A stretch of 64,000 nucleotides of DNA. Source: JAODBQ01 sp047602055 (GTDB lineage Bacteria; Actinomycetota; Acidimicrobiia; Acidimicrobiales; Ilumatobacteraceae). Position numbers and translations under genes: made by a program. The number at the start of each line of letters is the position of its first letter. Position 1 is the stretch's first letter. The DNA is taken from assembly GCA_047602055.1 (NCBI GenBank), contig JASGIG010000001.1, forward strand, positions 496,001-560,000. Reading direction: 5' to 3'. A model generated the notes under the pieces. That model worked only from the letters and a program-made list of their open reading frames with translations, searched no databases and was not told the origin of the DNA. Below, piece after piece: positions 1 to 6,893 of the stretch.

Positions 1-179
1 CTGGCGCCGGGCGTGCCACGGTGCGCCTCGCCCCGCTCGACGTCGACGTGGCGGTGAGCGGCGACTCGGTCACCGCGACCGTGGTCTACGTCGAGCACAC
101 CGACGTACCGCTGATCGGGCTGCTCCTTCCTGACGTACGGGTCACCGCCACCGCGACGATGCGGCTGGAGCCGCCATGA
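1..179 (+). CDS. TadE/TadG-like pilus-assembly protein, C-terminal end only
   Basis: The last 58 codons of a gene that enters from the left edge; the frame is read from base 3 and stops at TGA 177-179. The visible part is an alternating-hydrophobic beta segment ending in ATATMRLEPP. That tail resembles the C-terminus of TadE-like pseudopilins of Flp/Tad secretion systems, where a strand rich in V/T and a final A-x-M-R-x-E is common. Only the tail is seen, so the assignment is tentative. The next gene is convergent, 10 bases away. Confidence 0.5.
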   Translation, partial: GAGRATVRLAPLDVDVAVSGDSVTATVVYVEHTDVPLIGLLLPDVRVTATATMRLEPP

Positions 180-189
180 GACGTTCCTG

Positions 190-600
190 TCAGCGTGGCG
201 GCGGAGGCTGGCGGTGCTCGGTCCACACCCGGCCGTCCCACCATCGCAGCATCGCCGGGTTCTGCGGATCGGGGAACCACCCAGGTGGCGTGCCCCCGTA
301 GGCCTGGACCGGCATCGCGCCCCAGGCCACCACCGGTGATGCGTCGAGCACCCGCTTGCGGGTGCTGCCGAACTGCCACACCAGCGCGCCGATCCAGCCG
401 GCGAGGGCGACGACCAGGATCCAGGTCAGCTTCTCGGTCCCGGCGTTCTGGTACTGCGCCTCGGGCAGCTTGATCACTTCGATCAGCCGCACGATCCACA
501 GGATGAACAGCGGGATCATGGCTGCGAGGACGATAAGCCAGACGACGATGAGCACGGCCGCGACGCCGGTCCCGTCGTCGGCGGCCATCAGCGCGCGCAT
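190..600 (-). CDS. Two-helix membrane protein with C-terminal DUF2510 domain
   Basis: 136 aa. The N-terminal half has two hydrophobic segments (about residues 12-38 and 57-75), arranged as in the PLDc_N family. The C-terminus carries the short Trp-rich motif GWFPDPQNPAMLRWWDG typical of DUF2510, a small actinobacterial domain of unknown role found on membrane proteins. The first Met is at 600; an internal ATG at 588 (MAADDG) is equally possible because neither has a clear ribosome binding site. Convergent with the TadE-like gene and divergent from the STAS gene. Function is unknown; a role in envelope biology is only inferred from the architecture. Confidence 0.75.
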   Translation of the reverse strand: MRALMAADDGTGVAAVLIVVWLIVLAAMIPLFILWIVRLIEVIKLPEAQYQNAGTEKLTWILVVALAGWIGALVWQFGSTRKRVLDASPVVAWGAMPVQAYGGTPPGWFPDPQNPAMLRWWDGRVWTEHRQPPPPR

Positions 601-664
601 GGGTGCATCATCGCGTGCGCGGCGCCGCCTCGGCGGCCACCGGCCGTGCCGAGGAGGTCCTCGC

Positions 665-670
665 TAGATT
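665..670 (+). promoter_or_regulatory. -10 hexamer TAGATT of a leaderless promoter (STAS gene)
   Basis: TAGATT lies 8 nt before the GTG at 679 and no Shine-Dalgarno is visible. This is the spacing expected when transcription starts at the start codon, and it decides the start chosen for the STAS gene. Confidence 0.55.
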
Positions 671-678
671 CCTCGGCC

Positions 679-1005
679 GTGGAGCTGACCTGCCGACAGC
701 ACCTGGTCGGCGAGCAAGGGGTCCTCTCGGTCGAGGGCGCGATCGATGTCGCCACCGTGCCGATCCTGCGCGACGAGCTGCTGCGCGCCGTGCACCGCTG
801 GCGCGGTCAGCTGCTGATCGTCGACCTCGACGGGGTGACGGTCCTCGACGACACCGGCCTCGGCATCCTGCTGGGCGCCGCCGCCACGGCGCGGCGCGCC
901 GGCGGCGACGTCGAGCTGGTGTGCTCGGCGCGCGGGCTCGTCGAGCGGTTCGCGCTCACCGGCCTCGACCGGGCGATCGCCATCCGGGCGCAGCTCACAC
1001 GGTGA
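679..1005 (+). CDS. STAS-domain anti-sigma factor antagonist
   Basis: 108 aa from GTG 679; an upstream in-frame ATG at 646 would place the -10 hexamer inside the gene and is less likely. The whole protein is one STAS domain of the SpoIIAA/RsbV type, a small cytoplasmic switch protein that binds an anti-sigma kinase. The phosphoacceptor loop reads LDDTGLGIL, so Thr takes the place of the Ser in the classical DSSG loop. No cognate kinase or sigma gene is adjacent. The 3' end overlaps the convergent downstream gene by 11 bases. Confidence 0.85.
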   Translation: MELTCRQHLVGEQGVLSVEGAIDVATVPILRDELLRAVHRWRGQLLIVDLDGVTVLDDTGLGILLGAAATARRAGGDVELVCSARGLVERFALTGLDRAIAIRAQLTR

Positions 1006-2227
1006 CGGTCACGGTCTCCGAGCTGCCGTCCGCGTAGGTCAGCGTCACGTCCACCGTCGGCGGCACCGCATCGGCGGGCACGGCGAAGGCCAGCACACCG
1101 TCGCCGACGCGCACGTCCACAGCAGGCGATGTCGCCGACGCCACGGGCTTGGTCGCGGCCATCGTCACGAACCGCACGGTGCGCGCCTTCAGCAGGCGCA
1201 GCTCGGCCAGCCGCTGGAACGACACGGCCGCGCCCTGACCGACCGTCGGCAGCGTCGGGTCGAAGGAGACGACGTTGCTGAGCCGGTTGCACGTCCGAGC
1301 CCCCGCAGGATCGACGGCGCACTCGACGAGGTCGGCGACGTTGCCGTCGGCACCGAGCGTGAAGCCCGACAGATCCAGCACCTGGCCGCTTCGGTCGGTC
1401 ACCGCGAACCCGTCAGCCGACTCGGCAACGCCGGACGGCACGCCGCCGAACAGCTGCCACCACGTCGCGTAGACGGCCGCCGCGCTCGACGGCGTCGCCG
1501 GTGCACCGGCGCCGCCGAGGTGTGCGGCGAAGCGTTCCTCGACGCGGCCGGACTCCGGATCGGCGGGCGTGCCGGCGGCGATGCCGAAGACGTTCGTCAC
1601 CGGGACGGCCGTGTTGCTCGGTGCGGCCGTCGGCGGCGGCGCGGCGCTCGTCGTCGGCTCGATCGTCGTCGCCGGCACCGTCGGCCGCACCGGCGCGCCA
1701 TCGCCACCGTGGTCCGCGTCACCACGGGTGACGATCCACCCGACGGCGACACCGGCCATGACGCTCAACACGACGACGGCGACCACCAACCAGCGAGCCC
1801 CCCGCGGCTCCTCGCCACCGCGACGGGGCGCGGCCGCCGGGACCTGCGGCTGCGCCGCGACGACCGCTGTCGAGTCACGTCGCGCCACGACCGCCGGCGC
1901 CTCGACCGACGGGACGGACCCGGTCGGCGGCATCGCGTCACGCACCTGCGGCGAAGGTGGCGGCGTCGCCACCTTCGTCGCCAGGACACGCACCGCCGCG
2001 GGTCGCATCGCCGGCTGCTCGGTTGGTCCGGGGAACGGCTCCGGCGGCCACGTCGGCCAGCGCACGGCCGGGTTCGATGCCCGCTGGCGACCCGCCGCGA
2101 CGGTCGTGCCCGTGGCCGGGTTGGTGCGGCCCGACGACGGACCGGCCGGGATGCGCACGACGCGCGGGCCGACCGGCGGGTCCGCGTCGCGGCCACCACC
2201 GTCCGGGGGCGGGCCGGGCGCGTTCAT
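995..2227 (-). CDS. Membrane-anchored protein with Pro-rich cytoplasmic region and beta-rich exterior, unknown function
   Basis: 410 aa. Residues 1-140 are low-complexity (Pro, Ala, Arg). One transmembrane segment lies at about 150-172 (WLVVAVVVLSVMAGVAVGWI). A Thr/Pro linker follows at about 185-215, then an exported domain with two Cys (ECAVDPAGARTC) that could form a disulfide. The C-terminal 80 residues alternate hydrophobics and end VTVTV, suggesting an immunoglobulin-like fold. No family is recognised. The start is supported by a -10 hexamer 8 nt upstream. The topology suggests a cytoplasmic N-terminus and an external sensory or binding domain. Confidence 0.8.
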   Translation of the reverse strand: MNAPGPPPDGGGRDADPPVGPRVVRIPAGPSSGRTNPATGTTVAAGRQRASNPAVRWPTWPPEPFPGPTEQPAMRPAAVRVLATKVATPPPSPQVRDAMPPTGSVPSVEAPAVVARRDSTAVVAAQPQVPAAAPRRGGEEPRGARWLVVAVVVLSVMAGVAVGWIVTRGDADHGGDGAPVRPTVPATTIEPTTSAAPPPTAAPSNTAVPVTNVFGIAAGTPADPESGRVEERFAAHLGGAGAPATPSSAAAVYATWWQLFGGVPSGVAESADGFAVTDRSGQVLDLSGFTLGADGNVADLVECAVDPAGARTCNRLSNVVSFDPTLPTVGQGAAVSFQRLAELRLLKARTVRFVTMAATKPVASATSPAVDVRVGDGVLAFAVPADAVPPTVDVTLTYADGSSETVTVTV

Positions 2228-2235
2228 CGCGCCTC

Positions 2236-2241
2236 ATGATA
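2236..2241 (-). promoter_or_regulatory. -10 hexamer TATCAT of a leaderless promoter
   Basis: On the minus strand TATCAT is followed by 8 nt and then the ATG at 2227, with no Shine-Dalgarno between. It fits the leaderless pattern seen throughout the window. Confidence 0.5.
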
Positions 2242-2273
2242 CGAAGCCCCGAAAGCCACCGACCCGGCAGGGG

Positions 2274-2798
2274 TCAGGTCGAGCGTGCCGCGTCAGACTG
2301 CGCCGGACACGCGTCGTCCGCCGTGTCGGCGGCATCGGGCTCAGCGTCCAGCTCGACGCCGTGCTCGCGGGCGAACGCCACGTAGCGCGCCGCGTCGCCG
2401 TGCAACTCGTCGAGGTACGCCTGCAGCAGGCCGATCTTGGCGAGCACCTGCTCCTGGGTGCGGGCGTTGAGCCGCGACGCCTCACGCACGATCTGCACGG
2501 CGCGCTCCTCGCTGACCCCGCCCCGGTACTCGGCGCGCAGCCGCTCCATCCGGTCGCCGGCGCCGAGGATCTCGCGGATCTCCTCGAGGTTGAACCCCAT
2601 CACCGCCTGCAGTTCGCGGATCCGCAGCAGCCGCGCATAGTCCTGCTCCGAGTAGCGCCGCGTGCCGCCGGAGGTGCGCGCCGACGGCGTCACCAGGCCG
2701 ACCTCCTCGTAGTAGCGCAGGGTGCGCGTCGTCACCCCGAGCCGCTCGGCGACCTCGCCGATGCGGATGCCCTCGGCCCCACGGCGTGCCTGACTCAT
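2274..2798 (-). CDS. MerR-family transcriptional regulator
   Basis: 174 aa. The N-terminal winged-helix domain is clear: IGEVAERLGVTTRTLRYYEE followed by RRYSEQDYARLLRIREL. It is followed by a long coiled-coil dimerisation helix and a short acidic tail with no obvious ligand-binding domain. The start is ATG 2798, which overlaps the stop of the efflux gene as ATGA, so the two are translationally coupled; a longer start at 2810 would lie inside the transporter. MerR proteins bind a dyad in the spacer of their target promoter. The likely target is the promoter ahead of the MFS gene, making this an autoregulated efflux operon. Confidence 0.88.
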   Translation of the reverse strand: MSQARRGAEGIRIGEVAERLGVTTRTLRYYEEVGLVTPSARTSGGTRRYSEQDYARLLRIRELQAVMGFNLEEIREILGAGDRMERLRAEYRGGVSEERAVQIVREASRLNARTQEQVLAKIGLLQAYLDELHGDAARYVAFAREHGVELDAEPDAADTADDACPAQSDAARST

Positions 2799-4579
2799 GC
2801 AGGGACCCACTCGTCGGGTGTCGGGCTGTCAGACCCCGGCGCGTGCGGGGCGCGCGGCGCACCGAACGGCTCGACGTCGTCGTCGGCTTCACCGTCGTCG
2901 TGGACGTACTTCTTGCCGCGCATCCACGACGCCGCGGCGGCGATCAGACACATCACCATCGACGCGCTGAACGCGATCTCGAGGCCGTCCATGAACGGAC
3001 CTGCGATCAGCTGCGGGAAAAACTCCTTGCCCACGATCGCATCATGCTGCTCCTGGGTCAGCGAGCTCAAGGTGTCCGCCGGGACCAGCTTGGACATCGG
3101 GTTGTAGCCGAGGAACGCGGCGAACAGGCTGCCGACCGGCGGCTCGTCGGCGATCCGCTGCGCGGTCGCCGCCGGCACCCCGTTGGCCTCCAGCCCGGCC
3201 GACATCGACGCCGGCAGGCTCGACGACAGGCCGACGACCATCAGCGAGAAGAACAGCCCGATCGACAGCACCATCCCGGTGTTCTGGAACGTGGCGCGCA
3301 TCCCGGAGGCGACACCGCGCTGGTCGTTGGGCACGCTGTTCATGATCCCGGTCGTGTTCGGCGCGGCGAACATGCCCACGCCGATCCCGTTCATCAGCAG
3401 CAGCACGGCGAACACCGGGAACGAGAAGTCGGCCGGGAGCAGCATCAGGAACCCGAAGCTCGCCGCGGCCAGCAGCATCCCGCCGGTGGCGAACGGCCGT
3501 GCCCCGTAGCGGTCCGACAGCCAGCCCGACAGCGGGCCGGCGATCAGGAAGCCGGCGGTCAGTGGGAGCATGAAGATCCCCGCCCACAACGGCGTGTCCT
3601 CGAAGTTGTAGCCGTGCAGCGGCAACCAGATGCCCTGCAGCCAGATGATCAGCATGAACTGCAACCCGCCGCGCCCGATCGAGGAGAGCAGCCCGGCGAC
3701 GTTGCCGGCGGTGAACGCGCGGATCCGGAACAGCTTCAGGTTGAACATCGGCTGGGCGACCTGGTTCTCGATGACGACGAAGGCGATCAGCAGGACGACG
3801 CCGGCGATCAGCTCGCCGAGCACCCACGGCCCCGTCCAGCCCATGTCGTGACCGCCATGGGGCTGCAGGCCGTAGGTGATGCCGACGAGGATCAGGATCA
3901 TCCCGGCGGCGAACGTGACGTTGCCGGCGATGTCGAGCTTGGCCGCCTTGCGGGTCCCGGTCTCGCGCAGCTTCAGGTAGGCCCACGCCGTGCCGAACAC
4001 GCCGAACGGCACGTTCACCCAGAACACCAGCCGCCAGTCGACGTCGGCCAGCAGACCGCCGACGATCAGCCCGATGAACGAGCCGGCGATCGCCGCGACC
4101 ATGTTGATCCCCATGGCCATGCCGCGCTCCTCGGCCTTGAACGCGTCGGTGAGGATCGCCGTCGAGTTGGCCATCAGCAGCGCGCCGCCGATGCCCTGGA
4201 CGACGCGGAAGCCGATCAGCCACATCGCCGCCGAGCTGCCGTGGCCCGGGGTGAGCGACAGGGCGATCGAGGCCAGCGTGAACACGAGGAAGCCGGCGTT
4301 GTACATCCGCACCCGGCCGTAGATGTCGCCGAGGCGGCCGAACGTCACCACCAGCACGGCGGTGACGACGAGGTAGCCCATCAGCATCCACAGCAGGTAG
4401 CCGACGTTCGCCGGCTGCAACGGATCGAGATCGATGCCCCGGAAGATCGCCGGCAGCGAGATGAGCACGATCGACGAGTCGAGCGACGCCATGAACATGC
4501 CGAGCGTGGTGTTCGACAGCGCCGTCCACTTGTAGCGGTCCCCCGGTGCGTCCACCGCCATCTCCTTCGCCGCGCTCAT
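2795..4579 (-). CDS. DHA2-family (EmrB/QacA-type) MFS multidrug efflux transporter
   Basis: 594 aa with about 14 transmembrane segments, the DHA2 size and topology. Motif A of the 2-3 loop is visible as GRLGDIYGRVR, and a motif-C-like stretch IAGSFIGLIVGGLL lies in helix 5. The N-terminus has the family's SLDSSIVLISLPAI (the acidic residue in helix 1 of proton antiporters). It would export hydrophobic or cationic drugs in exchange for protons at the cytoplasmic membrane. The ATG at 4579 has a strong Shine-Dalgarno (GAGGAGGA). The downstream merR overlaps by 4 bases, arguing for drug-inducible control. The substrate cannot be told. Confidence 0.9.
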   Translation of the reverse strand: MSAAKEMAVDAPGDRYKWTALSNTTLGMFMASLDSSIVLISLPAIFRGIDLDPLQPANVGYLLWMLMGYLVVTAVLVVTFGRLGDIYGRVRMYNAGFLVFTLASIALSLTPGHGSSAAMWLIGFRVVQGIGGALLMANSTAILTDAFKAEERGMAMGINMVAAIAGSFIGLIVGGLLADVDWRLVFWVNVPFGVFGTAWAYLKLRETGTRKAAKLDIAGNVTFAAGMILILVGITYGLQPHGGHDMGWTGPWVLGELIAGVVLLIAFVVIENQVAQPMFNLKLFRIRAFTAGNVAGLLSSIGRGGLQFMLIIWLQGIWLPLHGYNFEDTPLWAGIFMLPLTAGFLIAGPLSGWLSDRYGARPFATGGMLLAAASFGFLMLLPADFSFPVFAVLLLMNGIGVGMFAAPNTTGIMNSVPNDQRGVASGMRATFQNTGMVLSIGLFFSLMVVGLSSSLPASMSAGLEANGVPAATAQRIADEPPVGSLFAAFLGYNPMSKLVPADTLSSLTQEQHDAIVGKEFFPQLIAGPFMDGLEIAFSASMVMCLIAAAASWMRGKKYVHDDGEADDDVEPFGAPRAPHAPGSDSPTPDEWVPA

Positions 4580-4606
4580 GGTCTGATCCTCCTCGTACAG
4601 GTGAGG

Positions 4607-4637
4607 ATCTTACGTCAACGTTAACTTTTGTCAACGT
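4607..4637 (-). promoter_or_regulatory. Promoter and probable operator of the MFS-merR operon
   Basis: On the minus strand a consensus -35 TTGACA (4634-4629) and a -10 TAAGAT (4612-4607) are 16 nt apart. Two direct copies of ACGTTGAC lie at 4637-4630 and 4621-4614, exactly 16 bp apart, with a palindromic GTTAAC at 4625-4620 between them. This AT-rich block is unlike its surroundings and is the best candidate binding site for the co-encoded MerR protein. Confidence 0.6.
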
Positions 4638-4696
4638 CCTCGTCCTCAGGTCACTCCGCTGCCGGCCACCGACGGCCCCAGCGCGAGCATGACGGG

Positions 4697-5440
4697 ATGC
4701 TCCGCCTCCGCCAGATCGCCCTCGTCGCCCGCGATCGTGACGCCGTCGTCGACCAGCTCACGTCCGAGCTCGGCGTCGACGTCGCCTTCAACGATGCGGG
4801 TGTCGACGTGTTCGGCCTCCACAACGCCGTCATGCCGATCGGCAACCAGTTCCTCGAGGTCGTCGCCCCGATCAAGGAGAACACCGCAGCGGGTCGCTAC
4901 CTCGACCGGCGCAAGGGCGACGGCGGCTACATGGTCATCCTGCAGTGCGGCGACGATCATGCGACGCGCAAGGCCCGGCTCGGTGACGAGCTGGGCGTGC
5001 GCTTCGCCATGGCGCACGACGGCAAGGAGTACCACATCCTCCAGCTGCACCCCGCCGACACGGGCGGCTCGTTCCTGGAGATCGACCAGCAGCTCGGTGG
5101 CGAGGACATGGCGAACGGTCCCTGGGAGCCCGCCGGCCCGAACTGGCAGCACGCCCGTCGCACGGACCAGGTCGGCGGGATCACCGCCGCCGTCATCCAG
5201 TCCGAGGATCCGCAACGGCTGGCGGCGCGTTGGGCGGAGCTGCTCGAGCTGGAGCTGAACGAGGGCGCGGTCCCGACGCTGGCGCTCGACAACGCCACGA
5301 TCCTGTTCGTCCACGCCACCGACGGGCGCGGGGAGGGCCTGGCCGGCATGTACCTCGCACCCGGCACGGAGCCGGCGCCGCCGCGCGAGCTGGAGATCTG
5401 CGGCATGCGCATCACCGTCGAGGGCGCCACCCCGGCCTGA
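4697..5440 (+). CDS. VOC-superfamily (glyoxalase-like) protein
   Basis: 247 aa from ATG 4697, chosen because homology-like sequence (LRLRQIALVARDRDAVVDQL) begins there. Two VOC-type beta-alpha-beta-beta-beta modules are visible: residues 1-125, with HNAVMPIGNQFLEVVAPI, and 150-247, with VGGITAAVIQSEDPQRLAARW. This fits the Glyoxalase_3 type of single-chain, two-module VOC proteins. Such proteins bind a metal or small ligand; the substrate cannot be deduced. It stands alone, divergent from the efflux operon and followed by a PAL-B palindrome before the convergent rsgA. Confidence 0.82.
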   Translation: MLRLRQIALVARDRDAVVDQLTSELGVDVAFNDAGVDVFGLHNAVMPIGNQFLEVVAPIKENTAAGRYLDRRKGDGGYMVILQCGDDHATRKARLGDELGVRFAMAHDGKEYHILQLHPADTGGSFLEIDQQLGGEDMANGPWEPAGPNWQHARRTDQVGGITAAVIQSEDPQRLAARWAELLELELNEGAVPTLALDNATILFVHATDGRGEGLAGMYLAPGTEPAPPRELEICGMRITVEGATPA

Positions 5441-5451
5441 GTGGTTCCGTC

Positions 5452-5501
5452 CGTGTCGCGACGGTGGCGGCGAAAGACGTCGTCAGCAGCGCGACACGAA
5501 C
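5452..5501. repeat. PAL-B palindrome, copy 1 (between VOC gene and rsgA)
   Basis: Arms CGTGTCGCG (5452-5460) and CGCGACACG (5490-5498) pair perfectly, and the right side continues into GAAC as in other PAL-B copies. It sits in the 85-base gap between two convergent genes, a position where a bidirectional terminator would be expected, but there is no U-tract. Confidence 0.7.
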
Positions 5502-5525
5502 GCGCTCACTCGGCCTCGATCCGGC

Positions 5526-6422
5526 TCAACGGGGGCGGGGTCGGCGCGCGCCGCGGCGATCCAGCGCCCTGTCCTGCTCGCGCTGCTCGTCCTCCAGCGC
5601 GGCCTCCTCGGCGACGAGGCGCTTCAAGCTGTCCAGCCGGCTCGGGTCGAGCGTGCCGGCCTCGATCGCCGCGTGCACCGCGCAGCCCGGTTCGTCCTCG
5701 TGCTTGCAGTCTCGGAACCGGCAGTGATCCATCAGGTCGAAGATGTCGGCGAACGCCCACTCGATCCCCCGCCCGCTGCTCCACAGGCTGACGGCGCGCA
5801 CGCCGGGCGTGTCGATCAGCCAGCCGGCGCCGGGCAGGCGCACCAGCTCGGCTGCCGTCGTCGTGTGCCGCCCGCGCTGGTCCCCGGCGCGCACGTCGGC
5901 GGTGCGCTGGCGCGGCCGGCCGAGCAGCGCGTTGATCAGCGTGCTCTTGCCGACACCACTCGCCCCGAGCAGCGCGATCGTCGCGTTGCCGTCGGCGTAG
6001 CCGCGCAGGGCGTCGACCCCTTCGCCGCTGATCCCGCTGGCCACCAGGACGGGCACGCCGGGGGCGACCTCCTCCAGGCTGCGCACGGTGTCGGCCGGGT
6101 CGTCGACGACGTCGGACTTGGTGAGCACGACCACCGGGTTGGCCCCGCTGTCGAAGCCGAGCACCAGCTCGCGCTCCAGCCGGCGCTGGTTCGGCGGCGA
6201 CGCCAGCGAGTGGACGAGCATGACGACGTCGATGTTCGCGGCGATCGTGTGCGCCGCGGCGCGGTTGCCCTCGAACGACGCCCGGCGGACGAACGCGCTG
6301 TGCCGCGGCAGGACGCGCTGGACGCGCTCGACGTCGGCGTCGACGACGACGAAGTCACCGACGGCGACGTCGGCACCGATGTTGCGCACGCGCAACAGTT
6401 CGTCGTCGAAGTCGACGAGCAC
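5526..6422 (-). CDS. rsgA: Ribosome small-subunit-dependent GTPase A (RsgA)
   Basis: 298 aa from GTG 6422. It is a circularly permuted GTPase with motifs in the order G4 (TKSD, 101-104), G1 (GASGVGKST, 153-161), G3 (DTPG). The C-terminal zinc site is C-x4-C-x-H-x6-C, read as CRFRDCKHEDEPGC. RsgA checks late 30S maturation and is stimulated by the ribosome. The N-terminal OB fold looks truncated. In-frame codons upstream of the GTG still encode family-like sequence (RVSRLDRGWSSV), and the first stop upstream is at 6486-6488, leaving CTG 6479 as the only earlier candidate start. The true start is therefore uncertain. Confidence 0.92.
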   Translation of the reverse strand: MLVDFDDELLRVRNIGADVAVGDFVVVDADVERVQRVLPRHSAFVRRASFEGNRAAAHTIAANIDVVMLVHSLASPPNQRRLERELVLGFDSGANPVVVLTKSDVVDDPADTVRSLEEVAPGVPVLVASGISGEGVDALRGYADGNATIALLGASGVGKSTLINALLGRPRQRTADVRAGDQRGRHTTTAAELVRLPGAGWLIDTPGVRAVSLWSSGRGIEWAFADIFDLMDHCRFRDCKHEDEPGCAVHAAIEAGTLDPSRLDSLKRLVAEEAALEDEQREQDRALDRRGARRPRPR

Positions 6423-6560
6423 GCTGCTCCAGCCACGGTCGAGACGACTGACGCGGCCGGCGAGCTGCGTCCCCCGCAGCGACCGTCAGCTCGGCCGTCC
6501 ACCCGAGTCGAACGTCCCGTGCCACACCGATGCGCCCAACGTACCGGCGCCCACCGATCC

Positions 6561-6601
6561 CGATTCGAGATGTGCCGCGCCGGTGCGCACATCTCGAATC
6601 G
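6561..6601. repeat. PAL-A palindrome, copy 1 (rsgA-topA gap)
   Basis: A perfect 14-bp inverted repeat: CGATTCGAGATGTG (6561-6574) and its complement (6588-6601) around a 13-nt loop. Four related copies occur near 41.5 and 44.1 kb. The gap 6423-6893 (471 bases) holds this element, a hydrophobic reading-frame remnant, one HPR element, and no confident gene. Confidence 0.8.
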
Positions 6602-6635
6602 AGTGACCGAGGCAAAGCAGCGCGATCGGTCCGGA

Positions 6636-6745
6636 TCCCGTTCCAGAAGTTCAGCTTCCCGGCCGGCGAACTGCTCGCCGCGATCGTCGCCGGGCTGACC
6701 GCGACGATCTCCCTGCTCGGCCTGCTCATCACAGGTCTGATCGTG
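6636..6745 (+). other. Possible remnant of a small one-helix membrane protein
   Basis: One plus-strand frame reads RIPFQKFSFPAGELLAAIVA and continues with GLTATISLLGLLITGLIVL. This is a convincing transmembrane helix in an otherwise non-coding gap. No good start codon lies nearby and the frame runs straight into an HPR element at 6739, which would replace its 3' end. It may be a small gene damaged by insertion of the repeat, or chance. Confidence 0.25.
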
Positions 6746-6824
6746 CTCCGGTCGCAGCCAAGCTGCTCGCTTCGCCTGCCGTGCTCGCCGCCTCCGCAGC
6801 ACTTCGGCGCTCGCCGCTCCTCGA
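6739..6824 (+). repeat. HPR element, copy 1 (upstream of topA)
   Basis: Begins GATCGTGCTCCGGTC, followed by the hairpin GCAGC-CAA-GCTGC (6754-6766). The second block, GTGCTCGCCGCCTCCGC to the TCGCCGC region, is shared with copies at 20.3, 22.6 and 29.5 kb. Confidence 0.75.
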
Positions 6825-6893
6825 GCTCGCGATGGCTTCTACGGGCGCGCGCCTTGACAAGGACCGATCGCGTCACGTAGCAGTACGCGCGTC

